A DNA stretch of 64,000 bases from Aphelenchoides besseyi (lineage: Eukaryota > Nematoda > Chromadorea > Rhabditida > Aphelenchoididae): the NCBI GenBank assembly GCA_024699855.1, contig JAMPIQ010000001.1, forward strand, positions 15,004,001 to 15,068,000, written 5' to 3'. The notes beneath the pieces were generated by a model. It was not told the DNA's origin and did no database searches. It was given only the letters and a program-made list of their open reading frames with translations. Below, one piece after another: positions 33,967 through 45,433 of the stretch; the first letter of the stretch is position 1; each line of letters starts with the position of its first letter. Position numbers and translations under genes: made by a program.

Positions 33967-34973
33967 CTCGCTGACATTTGATTGTGCACAGTGGGGGAAT
34001 TGATTGTTTGAGTGTATGGCTGAGTAGTTTTTGATTCTATTCAATTCTTACAGTGTATATTCAATTCTTAAAGTGTATTATAGTATACATGTCGCCACTT
34101 TACGGTCCATAATTTGAATATCGCTACTTTCGCATATTTCTTTATATCTAAAATTGCCGTGAAGTTTGAACTTCGAAGTTGTTGTGTTGAAGGTTGTCGA
34201 TTGAAGGTTCGTATTGTGATGATCAACGAACTGAGGTTTCGGTTCGCTACTTAAGTGCTTAAATGTTGATTCGTTAGGTTAGCACATGATTTTCGATTAA
34301 TTGGTTGTTGACGCGCAAGGTTATCACAATCAGTTCTAATCGTTTGTTTCCTAAAGATTGCTACCATCGGGTGCAAAGATTTGGCGTCGCTATTTAATTT
34401 CGGGTTCATAGTCCTGGAGTGAGTGTTGATTTCGCTATGGAAGTCGAGTTCATGTGGTTTTGTAGGTTGTTGGATTGACTTCTTTTGTTGTTTCAGCTCA
34501 TTGGTTAATACTCAGGATGGTGATTTGCGCTCGATAAAATGTATGATAAACGAATATGTCTACTGAATTCACTGAGTTTGGAGTATTTCCAATGCGGCTT
34601 CGGTGACGTACATTGATGATCTGTGTTTTCGATCACTCCCATAATTGAACCACACCACAATAAAACGTGGAGGAGCCATTCGGTGAGTGACAGCCTCTGA
34701 AGCCGAGGAATCGTATCCTCAAAACCCGGAGCGATCCAAAGGGACGAAAAAGCGGGGGAACGATCGACCGAAGGGCGATCGTGGAGGAGTCTTTTGAGCC
34801 ATTTGGAGAGTGACAGCCTGTGGATTTTTGAGTGTTTTTGTTGGCAAAGCAGTCGTTGGTCTTGCACTTTTCGGGCTGAAGGCCCCAAACGCCAGGTAGT
34901 CAACTTTATGAACTCCAACTCCCCTCCAACCCACGCTACAAACCCAACGCCACTAACCCAACGCCACTAACGG

Positions 34974-35002
34974 CAAAAGACGGGAGCGAAGCGACCGTCT
35001 TG
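34974..35002 (+). repeat. Family-2 3' terminal hairpin and CTTG end (unit 1)
   Basis: Stem AAGACGG / CCGTCTT with an interior GCGAAGC, a sequence known to form an exceptionally stable DNA mini-hairpin, then G|T. The same ending closes units 2 (to 36279), 3 (to 45433) and 4 (to 46710). Unit 2 differs by one base (T for A just before the right arm). Confidence 0.85.
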
Positions 35003-36279
35003 TCACCTCTATAACTAAACCACACCCCAATAAAATACTTCCCGCCACAATGAGCTCCCAAAAAAAACAACTCTCCCAGCAACTTTTCTTCCAGATTCCA
35101 AATTTCAAATAAAATTCTGATCATCGTCTACAAAAACATACCGAAAAAATGCACCTTTTGCGGTCGTTCAAAAGTCAACATTTTTTGGCCGAGTGGTGAG
35201 TGCGCCGGATTTTTGGCGCCGGGGGTCGAAAGTTCGATCCCGCTCGCTGACATTTGATTGTGCACAGTGGGGGAATTGATTGTTTGAGTGTATGGCTGAG
35301 TAGTTTTTGATTCTATTCAATTCTTACAGTGTATATTCAATTCTTACAGCCTATATTCGGTTCTTACAGTGTATTATAGTAAACATATCGCTACTTTACG
35401 GTTCATAATTTGAATATCGATACTTTCGCATATTTCTTTATATCTAAAATTGCCGTGAAGTTTGAACTTCGAAGTTGTTGTGTTAAAGGTTGTCGATTGA
35501 AGATTCGTATTGTGATGATCAACGAACTGAGGTTTCGGTTCGCTACTTAAGTGCGTAAATGTTGATTGTTAACTTAGCGTATATGATTTTCGATTAATTG
35601 ATTGTTGACGCGCAAGGTTAACACAATCAGTTCTAATCGTTTGTTTCCTAAAGATTGCTACCATTGGGTGCAAAGATTTGGCGTCGCTATTTAATTTTGG
35701 GTTCATCGTCCTGGAGTGAGTGTTGATTTCGCTATGGAAGTCGAGTTCATGTGGTTTTGTAGGTTGTTGGACTGACTTCTTTTGTTGTTTCAGCTCATTG
35801 GTTAATACTCAGGATGGTGATTTGCGCTCGATAAAATGTATGATAAACGAATATGTCTACTGAATTCACTGAGTTTGGAGTATTTCCAATGCGGCTTCGG
35901 TGACGTACATTGATAATCTGTTTTCGATCACTCCCATAATTGAACCACACCACAATAAAACGTGGAGGAGTCTTTTGAGCTATTCGGTGAATGACAGCCT
36001 CTGAATCCGAGGAATCGTATCCTCAAAACCCGGAGCGATCCAAAGGGACGAAAAAGCGGGGGAACGATCGACCGAAGGGCGATCGTGGAGGAGTCTTTTG
36101 AGCCATTTGGAGAGTGACAGCCTGTGGATTTTTGAGTGTTTTTGTTGGCAAAGCAGTCGTTGGTCTTGCACTTTTCGGGCTGAAGGCCCCAAACGCCAGG
36201 TAGTCAACTTTATGAACTCCAACTCCCCTCCAACCCAACGCCACTAACGGCAAAAGACGGGAGCGAAGCGTCCGTCTTG
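35003..36279 (+). mobile_element. Family-2 Helitron unit 2, non-autonomous (1277 bp)
   Basis: Joined to unit 1 without any intervening base: ...CTTG|TCACC. Same interior as units 1 and 4, with its own inner element start at 35928 and the tRNA-like block at 35186-35243. No gene. Confidence 0.88.
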
Positions 36280-36539
36280 TCACCTCTATAACTAAACCAC
36301 ACCAAAATAAAATACTTCCCGCCACAATGAGCTCCCAAAAAAAACAACTCTCCCAGCAACTTTTCTTCCAGATTCCAAATTTCAAATAAAATTCTGATCA
36401 TCGTCTACAAAAACATACCGAAAAAATGCACCTTTTGCGGTCGTTCAAAAGTCAACATTTTTTGGCCGAGTGGTGAGTGCGCCGGATTTTTGGCGCCGGG
36501 GGTCGAAAGTTCGATCCCGCCCGCTGACATTTGATTGTG

Positions 36540-37520
36540 CACAGTGGGGGAATTGATTGTTTGAGTGTAATATCGAGTGCTACTCAGTGCTATCGAATGG
36601 TATTTTACAGTTTGGAATTACAACTTCGATTTTCAAATCTTCAAAATCACTACTTTTATCATTTCGTTCAATTCAAACGTCCGACGATTTCACTTCTCCC
36701 CGAACGAAAATCAAAGTTGTTGTGTTGTTGTAGGAAGTGCTATTCTTCATTTCAAACTCATCAATTCTCTCAGTTTGACCAATGACATACTGTAACATAG
36801 AGTTAGGATTTTCCATAAAACTGAATCCATAGAATTTTGTTAAATCCGTTAAATTAAACATCGTATACAATTAGCATCATCATCATTATCAACGGTTTTC
36901 CAACAATCAACGGTTTTCCAACAAGTACAACACCAGCGAACCAATTCAAAGTTGAGGGTCCATTGTATTGAAAGTCGAGTTTTCGTTTGAGTTCATGTGT
37001 TTGTATTCGGTTTTTTTACATTACAAATTGACGTTAACTAGATTCGTATATGCGTTAAAACGTATATGCGTTAAAATGAAACCTTCATAATCGAGGAGAA
37101 GTATGTTGAAGTCGACTTATCGATTTCAAAAACACCGTAGTTTATTTTGAATTCACGTTCGTACGTTTCGAACCGTTGCGTACAATTGGCCCGACGGTTA
37201 AGTATTTGACGTAAAGCGGACTATTCAACGAGTGTAAAGCCGATAAAACCAATTCGAAGTTTAAAGTGTATTGTCGATTGCACACGAGGTTCGTTTTCTT
37301 TTTTCTGAATACCGATTGGATACGTAATGATTTGTAGAGAATTCAATGGCAAACATCTCCGCAATTTTTACAGCACAACTTCGTTCATCGGCAATTGTAA
37401 TAACGATTGGTTGCTTGGTCGTCTCGGTGGTTTCGTTGTTATCGTTTTTAGTTCTTTCGTGCTTTGTGTATTTTACGATTATAATCCTATGATTTTTCAG
37501 GTTTCCATTCAACTGTGACA
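36540..37520. other. 5' leader of the autonomous family-2 Helitron
   Basis: AT-rich sequence unique to unit 3. CAACGGTTTTCCAACA is directly repeated near 36890-36920. No gene is supported. An acceptor-like TTTTTCAG just before 37501 suggests a spliced 5' untranslated region for the following small gene. Confidence 0.4.
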
Positions 37521-37956
37521 ATGAAGATCGGTGAGTGCTTAATGTGAAATCATTGTTCATGAGGATTTCAGACTTTCACTTTCACGAAACCGCCGGAAGC
37601 CACAATCGCTATGGTGGAAACCATCGGAATGGTGGAAACAATCGAAATTATGGAAATGAAAACAAGAAGCCTTCGAAGGAAATACGCAAAAACAAACGGA
37701 AAACGTAAGTTGTGAAATGAGGAACACAAACTGAACATTTCATTTCAGGAATCGTCGGCAAAAAGCCGCAAATTTGCGACAACAAATTGGAAAGTCCCAA
37801 CAATCACGGGCCACCAAACCAGTAGTGAACCGCGATAACGAAGAAGAACTTCGTCAACAGAAGCGCGAAAACGAAGCTCAAAGATTGGAAATACAGAAAC
37901 TTCGAACACAACTCGAAGAACGTTTGAACGTCACAACACCACCGCCCCAACGTTAA
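37521..37956 (+). CDS. Small basic coiled-coil protein encoded by family-2 Helitron
   Basis: Three exons (37521-37530, 37572-37704, 37749-37956) join in frame to about 116 residues, starting MKIDFHFHETAG. A Gly/Asn-rich region (RYGGNHRNGGNNRNYG) is followed by lysine- and arginine-rich sequence, then a heptad-like helix (EELRQQKRENEAQRLEIQKL) and a proline-rich end. The composition suggests an RNA- or DNA-binding, oligomerising accessory protein. No family is recognised. Both introns are about 40 bp with GTGAGT and GTAAGT donors. It is undamaged, unlike the RepHel downstream. Confidence 0.65.
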
Positions 37957-38355
37957 TGATTAGTGTAATTGTTGTTTCTTTGGTATTTAATGTTGTTTTT
38001 ATTTGGTATTCAATAAACTTAAATTATTGTTGGTTATTGGCCATTTGTATGAAACGAACGAATGCCTTTCGGCAACTTCAAAGAGAACAAACGAAAACAA
38101 ACGCGATCGTAAGAGGCGGGGAATCTTTGATTTTCTGCTTCGATCTTAAATGCCAACTCATTTACCAATGGCCTTTTGATCGTTCAGTACGTTGTTCGAC
38201 CTCTTCATTTCGCGCAAATCTGCGCTTTTCCCGATCCCGCGTTTCGATCCTTAGTTTGGCGCGTGCGAATTATCAATCGTGACGTGAATTCTTCTACTCG
38301 AGTTGTCGTGGCGATTCTTTCCTTTTATCGTTTTCATTGTTATTTTTCAGAGAAA

Positions 38356-41300
38356 ATGAACTCGCAATTCAGCGATTTGAGCGCCTCGGGCTCCGATGCC
38401 GAGGACCATAACATTTGGAGTGAGCGGCAAATGTTGTGGTTAGAGTTACCGCAAAATTTGCGGCAAGTACCTATGAAAAAGGGAAAGCTGCTGCGAGTAC
38501 CTAATGGAAAGGGAAAGCTGCTGCGAGTACCTTTTGGAAAGGGAAAGCCACTGCGAGTACCTAATGGAAAGGGAAAGCTGCTGCGAGTACCTTTTGGAAA
38601 GGGAAAGCCACTGCGAGTACCTAATGGAAAGGGAAAGCCACTGCGAGTACCTAATGGAAAGGGAAAGCTGCTGCGAGTACCTAATGGAAAGGGAAAGCTG
38701 CTGCGAGTACCTAATGGAAAGGGAAAGCTGCTGCGAGTACCTAATGGAAAGGGAAAGCTGCTGCGAGTACCTTTTGGAAAGGGAAATCAAACGGCACTAC
38801 CTTTTAAAGGAAACAGTTTGCGTGGTGGTGGTGGTGTTAAACGGCCAAAAATTGACACTCAACGTTCGAACCGCCCCACAGGAAAACCGAAAGGTCGACC
38901 ACCCAAAAAACGCCGTGGAGGTCCAGGACGACCGAAAAAACCGAAAACTGACTTCCCAATCGAGTCAGCACACGATTCTGAATCGGCGGAAGAACAAGAA
39001 CCAGAAAAGGCAATTGACAAAGATTTCGAGCGCTACACGACAACCGATTATCAAACAACTGCTGTTGAAGTCAAAGATGTTTTGCGTGAAAAGTATATTG
39101 AGCTTCATTACAATAAATGTCGATACAATCCCATTTTGCCGTTAGATTTTGTCAATGATATTGACCTACCGCAATATCTTCAAGGCGAAGTGATTACTTT
39201 TTGTATTTTGAACTATATCAAGAACGATAGTCGAGCAATCGGCTACTTGGACTTATCGTTTTGGAACGAGCAAAGTCGACAACAATTAGGCGCTGCTGGC
39301 AACAATCCACTCAGTTTTCTAATTGCGGCACCACGAAACAAACCACTCGAGTATTTGGTGGCTCCAATTTTTACCGGAAATCATTTCATTATGACGATTT
39401 TTCATTACGACAACGGTTCTCAAACGGAGGTTCTTTTCTATTGCGATTCGTTTACCGAATTATCGGATTCGACTCAGTACGAAAGCCGTTTGGCGTTGAT
39501 TGATCTGAACGTTTTTCGTCCACTCGCAAATGTTTCGCCACATTGTCGAACATACACCCGCGATATCAGTCAATATTCGGACCCGCAAACCGACGGTCAT
39601 AGTTGTGCAGCGTTCGCCGCCTATAACACAATTGACTTTTTGAACAACCAAAAAGCAAAGACCAAAATTTTTTTCGCGCAACAATCTGGACGGTGAACAG
39701 CGTCGTCGATGGCTGAAAGAGCAACTTTTGGTTCTCTTTGATAATTCGCCTTTTGCTGTGCCATTCAACGAGTTGCCTGTAGTTCATGAGGTCAACAGTG
39801 ATTCGCACAGTGACAAAGACTCGATGTCTGGAACTGAAGCGAATGATAAAACTGATTTTGTCGACCACTGGAATCACAAAGAAGCCGATTTTGACGCCGC
39901 ATTATTGGATTTCCAATTTCAAGATGATGAAATCGAACAACAAACTCGCGCTCCAAGTCAACAAAAAATGCCACTCACATTTGCTGAGTTGGAAGTCGAT
40001 GGAGTTGTTCAAGCTGATGAGGATAAAGAAATGGACGAATTGAACAAATCGTTCGCGTCATTGAGTTCAATCAGCAATCCAGTTGATTCAGATGAAGAAT
40101 CAAAGGCCAAAAAGTTGAATTTGATTCAATCAATCACACACAAGTCAAAAAAGTTGCCCGACGGTCCAAGCCCGCGACTCGATCCCGAAATCGTCGGTCG
40201 ATCAAGAAATTTGCGAAGTGGACTGCGAGTCATGCAGAATTTGCCGAAACGTTCGTTTCCGCCATTGCCCAATCGATCTCGCGGTCGACCGACATTGGCG
40301 TGTGCTGCGGCGATTTGTCGTAAAGCAATCACGAACACTTATGACGTCGGATTGCCGGTTTACGAGTGCAAGTACTGTAGGGCGTTTTTGTTTCACGCCG
40401 AAAACAGTTCAAAGTGTTGTGCGAATGGTACGATTGAAATGCCCGAGTTTCGTCGCTATCCGGATTGGATGGAACGCCTACTGTACATTGGCAAATTCAA
40501 TCAGAACCAAAACAATGCGTATGAGCGTGAAATGTCAAAATGGTTTCAAGCCCACATTCCCGAAATCAATAATTTGACCGGCATTTGGTTCACGATCGTT
40601 TCAAAAACGCGATAGTGGAGTTGCCGGAGCACCGGTTCAACTGATCAACGGCATTGTACAGAATAATCTTTCGTACATTCAGTCACGAGCTGATGCCGTT
40701 CGAATTTTCGGTCAGCAGTACACGCTCGAAGCTCCGGATATGATCATGGAGAATATGCGCAATAATCCAGTCTATAAACGACTGGACATTCGCTATCGGA
40801 ATGCATTCCTCACAAAATGGATTGCTTTCCTAACCGACCATAATCAAATAGCAAAGGGCTATAAAATGTGCATGGAACGTATCAATGAACTCATGGCGGA
40901 CGGAATTGCGTTTCCGCGCTACATTGTGAGCTTCATTGATGAACGCCAAGCTCCCAATCATTTGCGCGATCCGCAGTTGCACGAACGTCAACAGAACGCA
41001 CCCGAAGCACCGGAAGTTGCGGTTCTGTTCACACCGCGAGATCGCAACGTGCCAGTACCGGACATTCCCAAAGGTGTTTGGTTGCATCCGCGAATGAAAA
41101 AATCGCCGGTGTTCATGACTCATTTGCCTCAACTCGATGCAATCATGAACCCGATTGTGTTTCCATACGGTGAGCTGTGGTACACGATGGACTTGAAACT
41201 CCAAGCGGCACCACAAAAAGCCGATACCGGCGATTCGCCAAATCCAATGGACGATGCTCTGGAAATTGGATTTGATGAGGATTGTGAGTCGGATGCTGAG

Positions 41301-44300
41301 GATTTGGATGCGAAAGACATCGAACCTGAAGAGATCGACCACAACAATCCGGTCACTCGAAAAGGTCAACGTATGTATGCGTCGATCCGCGAACAAACGC
41401 TGTATCGAATGCAACATCGCAAATCGGACAAAATGATCCATCGAATTTGGAGCACCGGAAAACCCGGTCGAATTCTTTTGATCAAGAACCACCACGAGGT
41501 TGTTCGTCGGGAAGTTGATTGGTACAATTTCAAAGTTCCACAAAATCAACGAATCGTTTCGTGTCAGTACGTGATTACTCACTACGACAAGATTTTGCGA
41601 GAACGATTGCCCGGTCATCAATTGGGCAAAATTTACCGATTCCCGCCCCATCACAAGTTGTCGTGGCAATACAATCAGCGGGCTTACGCGAAGGGAATGG
41701 CAATGGCCCACGAACTCGGTGCACCGACGTTCTTCTACACGGTCACCGCAAACAAAAATTGGCCCGACCATATTGCCTCATGCCGAATGCTTGGCACCGA
41801 TCCGGAAACGGACTCCTTCACTTTGACGCGGATCTTCATCATCAAGTTGAACATGTTGATGCACGAGATTCGTGGCACGAATTACCGGAAAACTCAGTAC
41901 GGTCAACAAAGTGAAGGCATCTTCGGGAAGTTTGCTGCTTCACTGCTTTCGATCGAATTCCAAAAGCGTGGCAATCCACACGCCCACATTTTGGTTTGGA
42001 TCGATAAGAACGAACAGGAAACAACCGCCGAATTCGTCAACCAATTCATTTCGGCACGAATTCCCGATCCAAAAATCGACAAACGCCTTTACGACCTGGT
42101 AGCTTCATTTATGCTCCACGATTGTAATGAGAAAAGCGTTTGTCGAGATCCGGTCAATCCAACGAAAACACCGTGCAAACGCCGTTTTCCGATGCGTGAA
42201 TCACTGACCACACAAGTGCATTACGGATTCATTCAGTATGCACGTTTGCCCGCCAATTTGGGTTCTTTCACAGTCCCGAAAAAGGGTGGAAAAGTTTTGA
42301 CGGACAAAGACGTCGTTCCCTACAATCCTTATGGATTGAAAACGTGGAACGGACACGCCAATCTGGAAGCGGTGGTCACGCGAAACACCACCGGCTACGC
42401 GATCAAATACATCATGAAAGGACAGATGTCGACGGCGTTCATTGAAGTTGTGAGCAAAGGCGCTCAAAACAATCCGTTCATCGAAATCAACGATGATAAA
42501 ACGGTCAACTACAATGAAGCACGATATCAAATGTCTTTGATGTACTGTAGTGACTACGAAGCAGTTATGAATCTGCTGTCGAAAGGCCCGTTCTACTTCT
42601 CTCATGTTGTGATCATGATTGGAGTCCATTTGCCAAACGAATCGTATTTGATTGTCGCAAACGGTGATCGGGCCGAAGACATTGTTCGTCGCGCCAACTC
42701 GACAAGCGAAGTCCATTCGCGTTTCACCGCATACATGAAATTCTGCCGTGAAAATCCGAATGAGACGGCCGATTTGACGTACAAAGACTTCCACTACGAG
42801 TACAACTACGATAAGCGTAAACGTACATTCAAGAAATTGCAATTGAAACGTAAACGTGTAGTTGCAATATATGAAGTGAATGTCAAAAATCGTCAATTGT
42901 TGGCTCTTCGAACTATCGTGCTACGAATGAAGTGCGTTCAAAACTTCGAACAGTTGGCGACAGTGAACGGAATCACTTACCGTCAATTCGATCCGAACGG
43001 TTTCGGCGAATTAGACTTCGTCACCGCGGCCCAACAAATGGGTCTAATGGAATCGGATTTGATTTGGAGAAACGCACTCGATCAGCGTGCCGGTCATCCA
43101 ATTCGTCGATTCATTTTCCTTTTCGCACAGGTTTTGATTAACGGCGCCGAATTGTTGCAAAGTCCACGCCAACTGTACTTTGATTACCTGCCGTTCATGC
43201 GACCACCACTCAGAAATCGTTTCGCACATTTGAGTGACAGTATGCGCGAACAACGAGCCGAACAAATCGCGCTGCGTATTCTGGAATGGCATTTGAATAA
43301 TCGAGATTTCACTTTGAGTGATTTCGATTTGCCACAACCGGATGGAACGGTCACTGCGTTCAATCCGGAATTTCACGGCGAAATGGCTGTTGATTTTTTG
43401 GACGGCGACGATCAAACGCGCTATCATGACGTCAATCAGATTCCGCACGTCAATTTGGGCTCCGATCAGCAACAAGCCTTCGACCTGATCTGGCACTCCA
43501 TTCAACAGTCCGAACTTCCAAATGGCCAACCGATTCCGCCACCGTTAATGTTCTTCTTACACGGTGAAGGTGGAACTGGCAAGACGACATTGTACAATCA
43601 GTTGATTCGACAATGCAATGAGCACGGCATTCCATTTGCCGCTAGCGCAACGACGGGAATCGCGGCGTCGCTTCTGTTCCAAGGACAAACCGTTCATTCC
43701 CGATTCATGATTCCAACAGACCTCGCTTCGGACTCGGAATCACGAATGAACAAACATTGTCGGGCTGCCGAAGCGATTCGCCGCTGGGGACTTCTGATCG
43801 ATGAAGCGTCGGCAATGCATCAAAACGTCTACAATTACATGAAACGTGTAATTCAAGACGTTCGTCAAGGTCCGTACGTCAAACGACGATTGGTGATCGT
43901 TTTTGGCGGCGACTTTCGACAAATTCTGCCGATCGTTCGAAACGGAAACGTGGCTTCCGGCTTCGACGAAAGTCTGATTGCCGAGCATGACAAAGGTACA
44001 ATCAAATTCCTGTGCCTGCGTCAAAACCACCGAACTGACGCGAATCAGATTCGGTTCCGCTCATTTTTGCGCGATGTCGGAATTGCCAACAAACCGATCG
44101 TGCGACAACGACTACTACTCGACAGTACTTGCTTTGTCGGACTTCAATTTGGTCAACGATCTTCAGGAACTCCAAGATCGAGTGTTTCCGTCGGCACTTT
44201 TGCAAAGCGGAAACATTACGTCCAACTCGGCGATTGTTGCACCGTTGAATGTGACCGTCAACTCGATCAACGAAGATCTGTTGAAAAAGTTGCCCGGACA

Positions 44301-45024
44301 AACGATTGTCTACGAGGCCATCAACACGATCGAAGACGAGAATGCCATCGATCCGTTGGACGATTCGGCCGTCGACGCGATGACCGAGTATTTGGGTCAA
44401 ATCGAAGAGACCGGCTTGGCTCAACAGCAATTGAAGCTGAAGATCGGCGCAAAAGTCATGTTCATTTCGAACATCGACACCTCCTACCGACTCTGCAACG
44501 GCACTCCGGCAGTTGTCACCGATTTGCAACCGGACGTCGTGACTGTTCGCCGCATCGAGTCCGATGGTATGACTGGCGAAGAAATCGACGTTGTTCGTCG
44601 AGTTTTCGATCGCAAAGTCAACTACGATCGACGCCAAACGGTGGCTTTTCGTCGTGTTCAATTTCCTTTGAAATTGGCATTCGCAATGACCATCAACAAA
44701 GCCCAGGGCCAAACAATGGAGCGAATCGGTTTGTATTTGAACTCGCCGGTCTTTGCGCACGGTCAGTTGTATGTGGCTTTGTCGCGTGTTCGTCGCGCAT
44801 CTGACATCTACATTTTCAACCCGGATAATGTGCAAACCGATCCCAAAGCACAACAGCAGCAAAGCAAGTTGATGTTGAATGTTGTCAATCCGGAAGTCAC
44901 GAAATTCGTGACACAATTGGAAGCTGACGCGAACGCAGTTAACTCCAATGTCGTTACCACAACTGCTCCCGTCAATCCACCGGCCAATCCGACAGCCGAT
45001 GACGACGATTCAATGGATGTTTAA
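38356..45024 (+). pseudogene. Family-2 RepHel: AT-hooks, C48-like protease, HUH Rep, PIF1-type helicase (three frameshifts)
   Basis: Starts at the ATG of MNSQFSDLSASG, just after an acceptor. Order of parts: an 11-unit ten-residue repeat; AT-hook-like KGRPPKK and PGRPKKP; a C48/Ulp1-like domain with GNHFIMT (His), FYCDS (Asp) and Gln-x5-Cys QTDGHSC; an acidic stretch; a Cys patch CKYC; the HUH motif KRGNPHAHIL near 41965; tyrosines in YAIKYIMKG near 42400; Walker A GEGGTGKT near 43570; Walker B LLIDEAS near 43800; and GQLYVALSRVR near 44770. Frameshifts occur near 39668 (T run), 40605 (A run) and about 44120. The first two lie in homopolymers, so assembly error is possible. It is only distantly similar to the family-1 proteins. 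Confidence 0.9.
38469..38796 (+). repeat. 30-bp coding minisatellite in family-2 RepHel
   Basis: About eleven tandem 30-bp units, each coding ten residues of the type GKGKLLRVPN, in two alternating versions (NGKGKLLRVP and FGKGKPLRVP). Because 30 is a multiple of three, every frame stays open across the array. The encoded stretch is strongly basic and leads into AT-hook-like motifs, so it may bind DNA. Nothing like it is seen in family 1. Confidence 0.92.
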
Positions 45025-45433
45025 TTGTCGTTCATTCTTTGACACAAATAGGTTTCTTACGCTTTCTTCCTTCAAAACGAAAGCACCACTTCGATGGATT
45101 GATCACGTTGGCGTACGTGAAGTGGCTTTTCAACTAAGAGTCAATCCGCTTACATTACAAACGATTTTTGCGCCGATTAGGACTCTGCTCGAACCGTTTA
45201 TTTTCATAACTTTGTTTCGCTTCCCAACTCATCTTCAATATTCTTATCGTATCAAACTGTTTCGAACACAATTCAAAAGTCCGTTGACCGTCTTGCACTT
45301 TTCGGGCTGAAGGCCCCAAACGCCAGGTAGTCAACTTTATGAACTCCAACTCCCCTCCAACCCACGCTACAAACCCAACGCCACTAACCCAACGCCACTA
45401 ACGGCAAAAGACGGGAGCGAAGCGACCGTCTTG

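Larger units (their letters stand above)
33727..35002 (+). mobile_element. Family-2 Helitron unit 1, non-autonomous (1276 bp)
   Basis: Begins TCACCTCTATAACTAAACC at 33727 and ends with a hairpin and CTTG at 35002, where the next TCACC starts at once. The first roughly 280 bp and last roughly 140 bp match the autonomous unit 3; the interior does not and has no convincing gene. It contains a tRNA-like block (33909-33966) and a second, divergent copy of the element start at 34633. It is about 95% similar by eye to units 2 and 4. Confidence 0.88.
36280..45433 (+). mobile_element. Family-2 Helitron unit 3, autonomous type (9154 bp)
   Basis: Begins TCACCTCTATAACTAAACC at 36280 and ends in the family hairpin at 45433, where unit 4 starts at once. 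It shares about 280 bp of 5' and 140 bp of 3' sequence with the short units and differs between. It carries a small spliced gene (37521-37956) and a large RepHel (38356-45024) with three frameshifts. It therefore probably supplied the activity that mobilised the short units. Confidence 0.88.

Noticed and set aside
34505..34934. A 137-codon minus-strand frame (MEFIKLTTWRL...) repeated in family-2 units
   Set aside because: It is interrupted in unit 2, lies against the sense of the element, has no domain, and spans the terminal hairpin region. It is conserved because the repeat is, not because it codes.
38446..39145. Open frames on both strands across 38.4-39.1 kb
   Set aside because: They exist only because the 30-bp minisatellite is a multiple of three, so no frame meets a stop. 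Only the frame that continues into the C48, Rep and helicase domains is supported.
44002..44916. A 304-codon minus-strand frame opposite the family-2 helicase
   Set aside because: It is the antisense shadow of the conserved helicase domain, with no start context and no domain of its own.
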